Source: Kamptonema formosum PCC 6407 (lineage in GTDB: Bacteria > Cyanobacteriota > Cyanobacteriia > Cyanobacteriales > Microcoleaceae). Taken from it: DNA of 64,000 nucleotides. The position numbers and the translations under genes were made by a program. The notes beneath the pieces are model-generated. The model saw only the letters and a list, made by a program, of their open reading frames with translations, was not told the origin of the DNA and made no database searches. Of the stretch, positions 62,622-64,000 are shown in pieces. The stretch lies in the NCBI RefSeq assembly GCF_000332155.1, contig NZ_KB235904.1:1800148-1864147 (forward strand). Reading direction: 5' to 3'. Numbering within the stretch: the stretch's first letter is position 1; each line of letters begins with the position of its first letter.

Positions 62622-64000
62622 ATGACTCAATTTACATCTACTATGACTGCCTTTCCCCTCACAGCCGTTGTGGGGCAAGAGGCGATTAAATTAGCCCTGC
62701 TTTTGGCCGCAATCGATCCGGGATTGGGAGGAGTCGCGATCGCAGGCCGCCGAGGTACTGCAAAATCTGTCATGGCAAGAGCCTTACATTGTTTACTACC
62801 ACCGATTGAAATCATTAAAGATTCCATCTGTAACGAGGAACCAAGGGAAGGAGAAGAATTAGCAACCAAAATCATTCCCGCACCCTTCGTACAAATTCCT
62901 TTAGGTGTCACAGAAGACCGGCTCTTAGGTTCAGTTGATGTCGAGCAATCTGTAAAACTAGGTGAAACCGCATTTCAACCGGGATTATTAGCCCAAGCGC
63001 ACCGAGGCGTGCTCTACGTCGATGAAATCAATCTTCTCGATGACAATATTTCTAACCAATTGCTGACTGTTTTAACCGAAGGTCGCAACCGGATTGAGCG
63101 AGAGGGAATTAGCTTTGAACATCCTTGCCAACCGCTATTTATTGCTACCTACAACCCCGAAGAAGGCCCGCTGAGAGAACATTTGTTAGATAGAATTGCG
63201 ATCGCGCTTTCCGCCGATGCTCTTCTGGGATTAGAGGAAAGAGTGCAAGCTGTAGAGTCTGCCCTCTCCTATTCTATTTCTCCCCAAGCTTTTCTCGATG
63301 GATATACAGAAGATATTGATAACTTAAAAACTCAGATTTTACTAGCGCGAGAATGGCTCAAAGATGTCCGCATTCAGCGCGAACAAATCGCCTATTTGGT
63401 AGAAGAATCCATTCGTGGCGGCGTACAGGGACATCGAGCCGAATTATTCGCGATGCGAGTAGCTAAAGCTGCGGCGGCTTTGGAGGGACGTACTGATGTC
63501 ACGGCTGACGATTTGCGCCGCGCCGTAGAATTGGTAATTGTACCCCGCGCTACGATCGTTCAAACTCCGCCAGACGAATTACCGCCACCGCCACCGCCGC
63601 CGCCACCTCAAGATCAGTCGGAGGAAGAGCAAGATGAAGATGAGGATGAGGATGAGGATGAAGATCGAGAGCCTCCAGAAGAGGAAGAGATGAGCATTCC
63701 TGAAGAATTTTTGTTCGATCCAGAAGGGGTAGTGCTCGATCCTACGGTGCTTTTATTTGCTCAAATGGCTAACCGTCAGGGTAAGTCAGGAAGTCGTAGC
63801 GTCATTTTTTCGGAAGATCGAGGCCGCTACGTTAAGCCGATGTTGCCTAAAGGCCCCGTGCGACGGATTGCGGTTGATGCGACTTTGAGGGCGGCTGCAC
63901 CTTATCAAAAGGCGCGGCGGGAGAGAGATAGACTGGGAGCGGGGGAGCAGGGGAGCGGGGGAGCAGGGGAGCGGGGGAGCGGGGGAGCGGGGGAGCAGGG
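62622..64000 (+). CDS. chlD: Magnesium chelatase subunit D, 5' part, with repeat insertion
   Basis: Open from ATG 62622 to the window end (at least 459 codons). [18 protein letters not shown] and GRRGTAKS (Walker A, residues 42-49), [17 protein letters not shown] (Walker B) and [20 protein letters not shown] form an AAA+ domain. A Pro stretch and acidic linker ([10 protein letters not shown]) follow, typical of ChlD. The integrin I domain should begin soon after KARRERDR, but the frame then enters GGGGGAGC octamers at about 63936, translating as [16 protein letters not shown]. ChlD with ChlH and ChlI inserts Mg into protoporphyrin IX. Whether the gene is intact beyond the window cannot be seen. 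Confidence 0.93.
   Translation, partial: MTQFTSTMTAFPLTAVVGQEAIKLALLLAAIDPGLGGVAIAGRRGTAKSVMARALHCLLPPIEIIKDSICNEEPREGEELATKIIPAPFVQIPLGVTEDRLLGSVDVEQSVKLGETAFQPGLLAQAHRGVLYVDEINLLDDNISNQLLTVLTEGRNRIEREGISFEHPCQPLFIATYNPEEGPLREHLLDRIAIALSADALLGLEERVQAVESALSYSISPQAFLDGYTEDIDNLKTQILLAREWLKDVRIQREQIAYLVEESIRGGVQGHRAELFAMRVAKAAAALEGRTDVTADDLRRAVELVIVPRATIVQTPPDELPPPPPPPPPQDQSEEEQDEDEDEDEDEDREPPEEEEMSIPEEFLFDPEGVVLDPTVLLFAQMANRQGKSGSRSVIFSEDRGRYVKPMLPKGPVRRIAVDATLRAAAPYQKARRERDRLGAGEQGSGGAGERGSGGAGEQ
63934..64000 (+). repeat. GGGGGAGC octamer tract inside chlD
   Basis: At least eight units of GGGGGAGC/AGGGGAGC that run off the window end. All are in the chlD frame so far and read Gly-Ala-Gly-Glu and Gly-Ser. 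Confidence 0.85.

Overview
This window is cyanobacterial chromosome. The HIP1 octamer GCGATCGC occurs every few hundred bases. The genes include markers of cyanobacteria: chlD, a plant-type [2Fe-2S] ferredoxin, a biliverdin reductase, a Ycf29-type response regulator, a DUF1818 protein, the long form of IspH, the small omega subunit RpoZ, and groESL with both a CIRCE operator and a K-box. The dense heptanucleotide repeats and small palindromic elements between genes resemble those of filamentous cyanobacteria. An Oscillatoriales-like host is my guess, not a demonstrated fact.

Layout. 0-9 kb: a kinase-less KdpD, a Na+/H+-type antiporter, a large DUF4347/beta-helix/RTX exoprotein and an unknown membrane protein; an exact 61-bp inverted repeat encloses three of these genes. 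8.8-18 kb: a GT39-type glycosyltransferase with a repeat inserted in its reading frame, SurE, a methyltransferase, LeuA, a LabA-like NYN protein, a Ycf29-type regulator and a thioredoxin-like ferredoxin. 18.4-21.6 kb: groESL and a C-terminally truncated AAA ATPase. 21.6-27 kb: D-ribulokinase with an MFS transporter, and a NACHT STAND ATPase. 27.6-32.7 kb: IspH, then a two-gene unit made of a degenerate adenylyl cyclase-like receptor and an MscS channel with a cyclic-nucleotide-binding domain. 33-37.7 kb: two ammonium transporters around a GDSL hydrolase, each amt preceded by a perfect NtcA site. 37.8-44.9 kb: PurE, NagA, GIY-YIG protein, GST, TrhO, ATP sulfurylase and a DUF6745 protein. 45.3-51.4 kb: small HTH regulator, DD-carboxypeptidase, CoaD, coiled-coil protein, Uma2 protein, and a DUF2157/GDYXXLXY-type membrane pair. 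51.9-57.9 kb: SDR dehydrogenase, a graveyard of tnpB and mscS fragments, BvdR, PetF, SpoIID-like protein and a GDSL hydrolase. 58-59.5 kb: rpoZ, secreted protein, DUF1818, tRNA-Pro(GGG). 59.6-61.6 kb: a RloB/RloA-type (AbiL-like) defence pair. 61.8-64 kb: a GNAT acetyltransferase and the 5' part of chlD.

How the parts connect. Nitrogen control (NtcA) links the two amt genes. HrcA/CIRCE and K-box control are expected for groESL. The cyclase-like receptor and the CNBD channel look like one signalling unit, but both have lost residues normally needed for cAMP chemistry. Defence-type genes (NACHT, RloAB, a truncated AAA ATPase) are scattered rather than in one island. The most distinctive feature is the repeat load: a terminal-inverted-repeat element (GGACTTACGCA ends) in about seven copies, several heptamer/octamer tandem families, nested palindromes, and two cases where an octamer repeat lies in frame inside a protein-coding gene (the glycosyltransferase and chlD).

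No rRNA genes, CRISPR array, intact transposase or prophage was seen. Functional calls rest on motifs and remembered family sequences, not on database searches.
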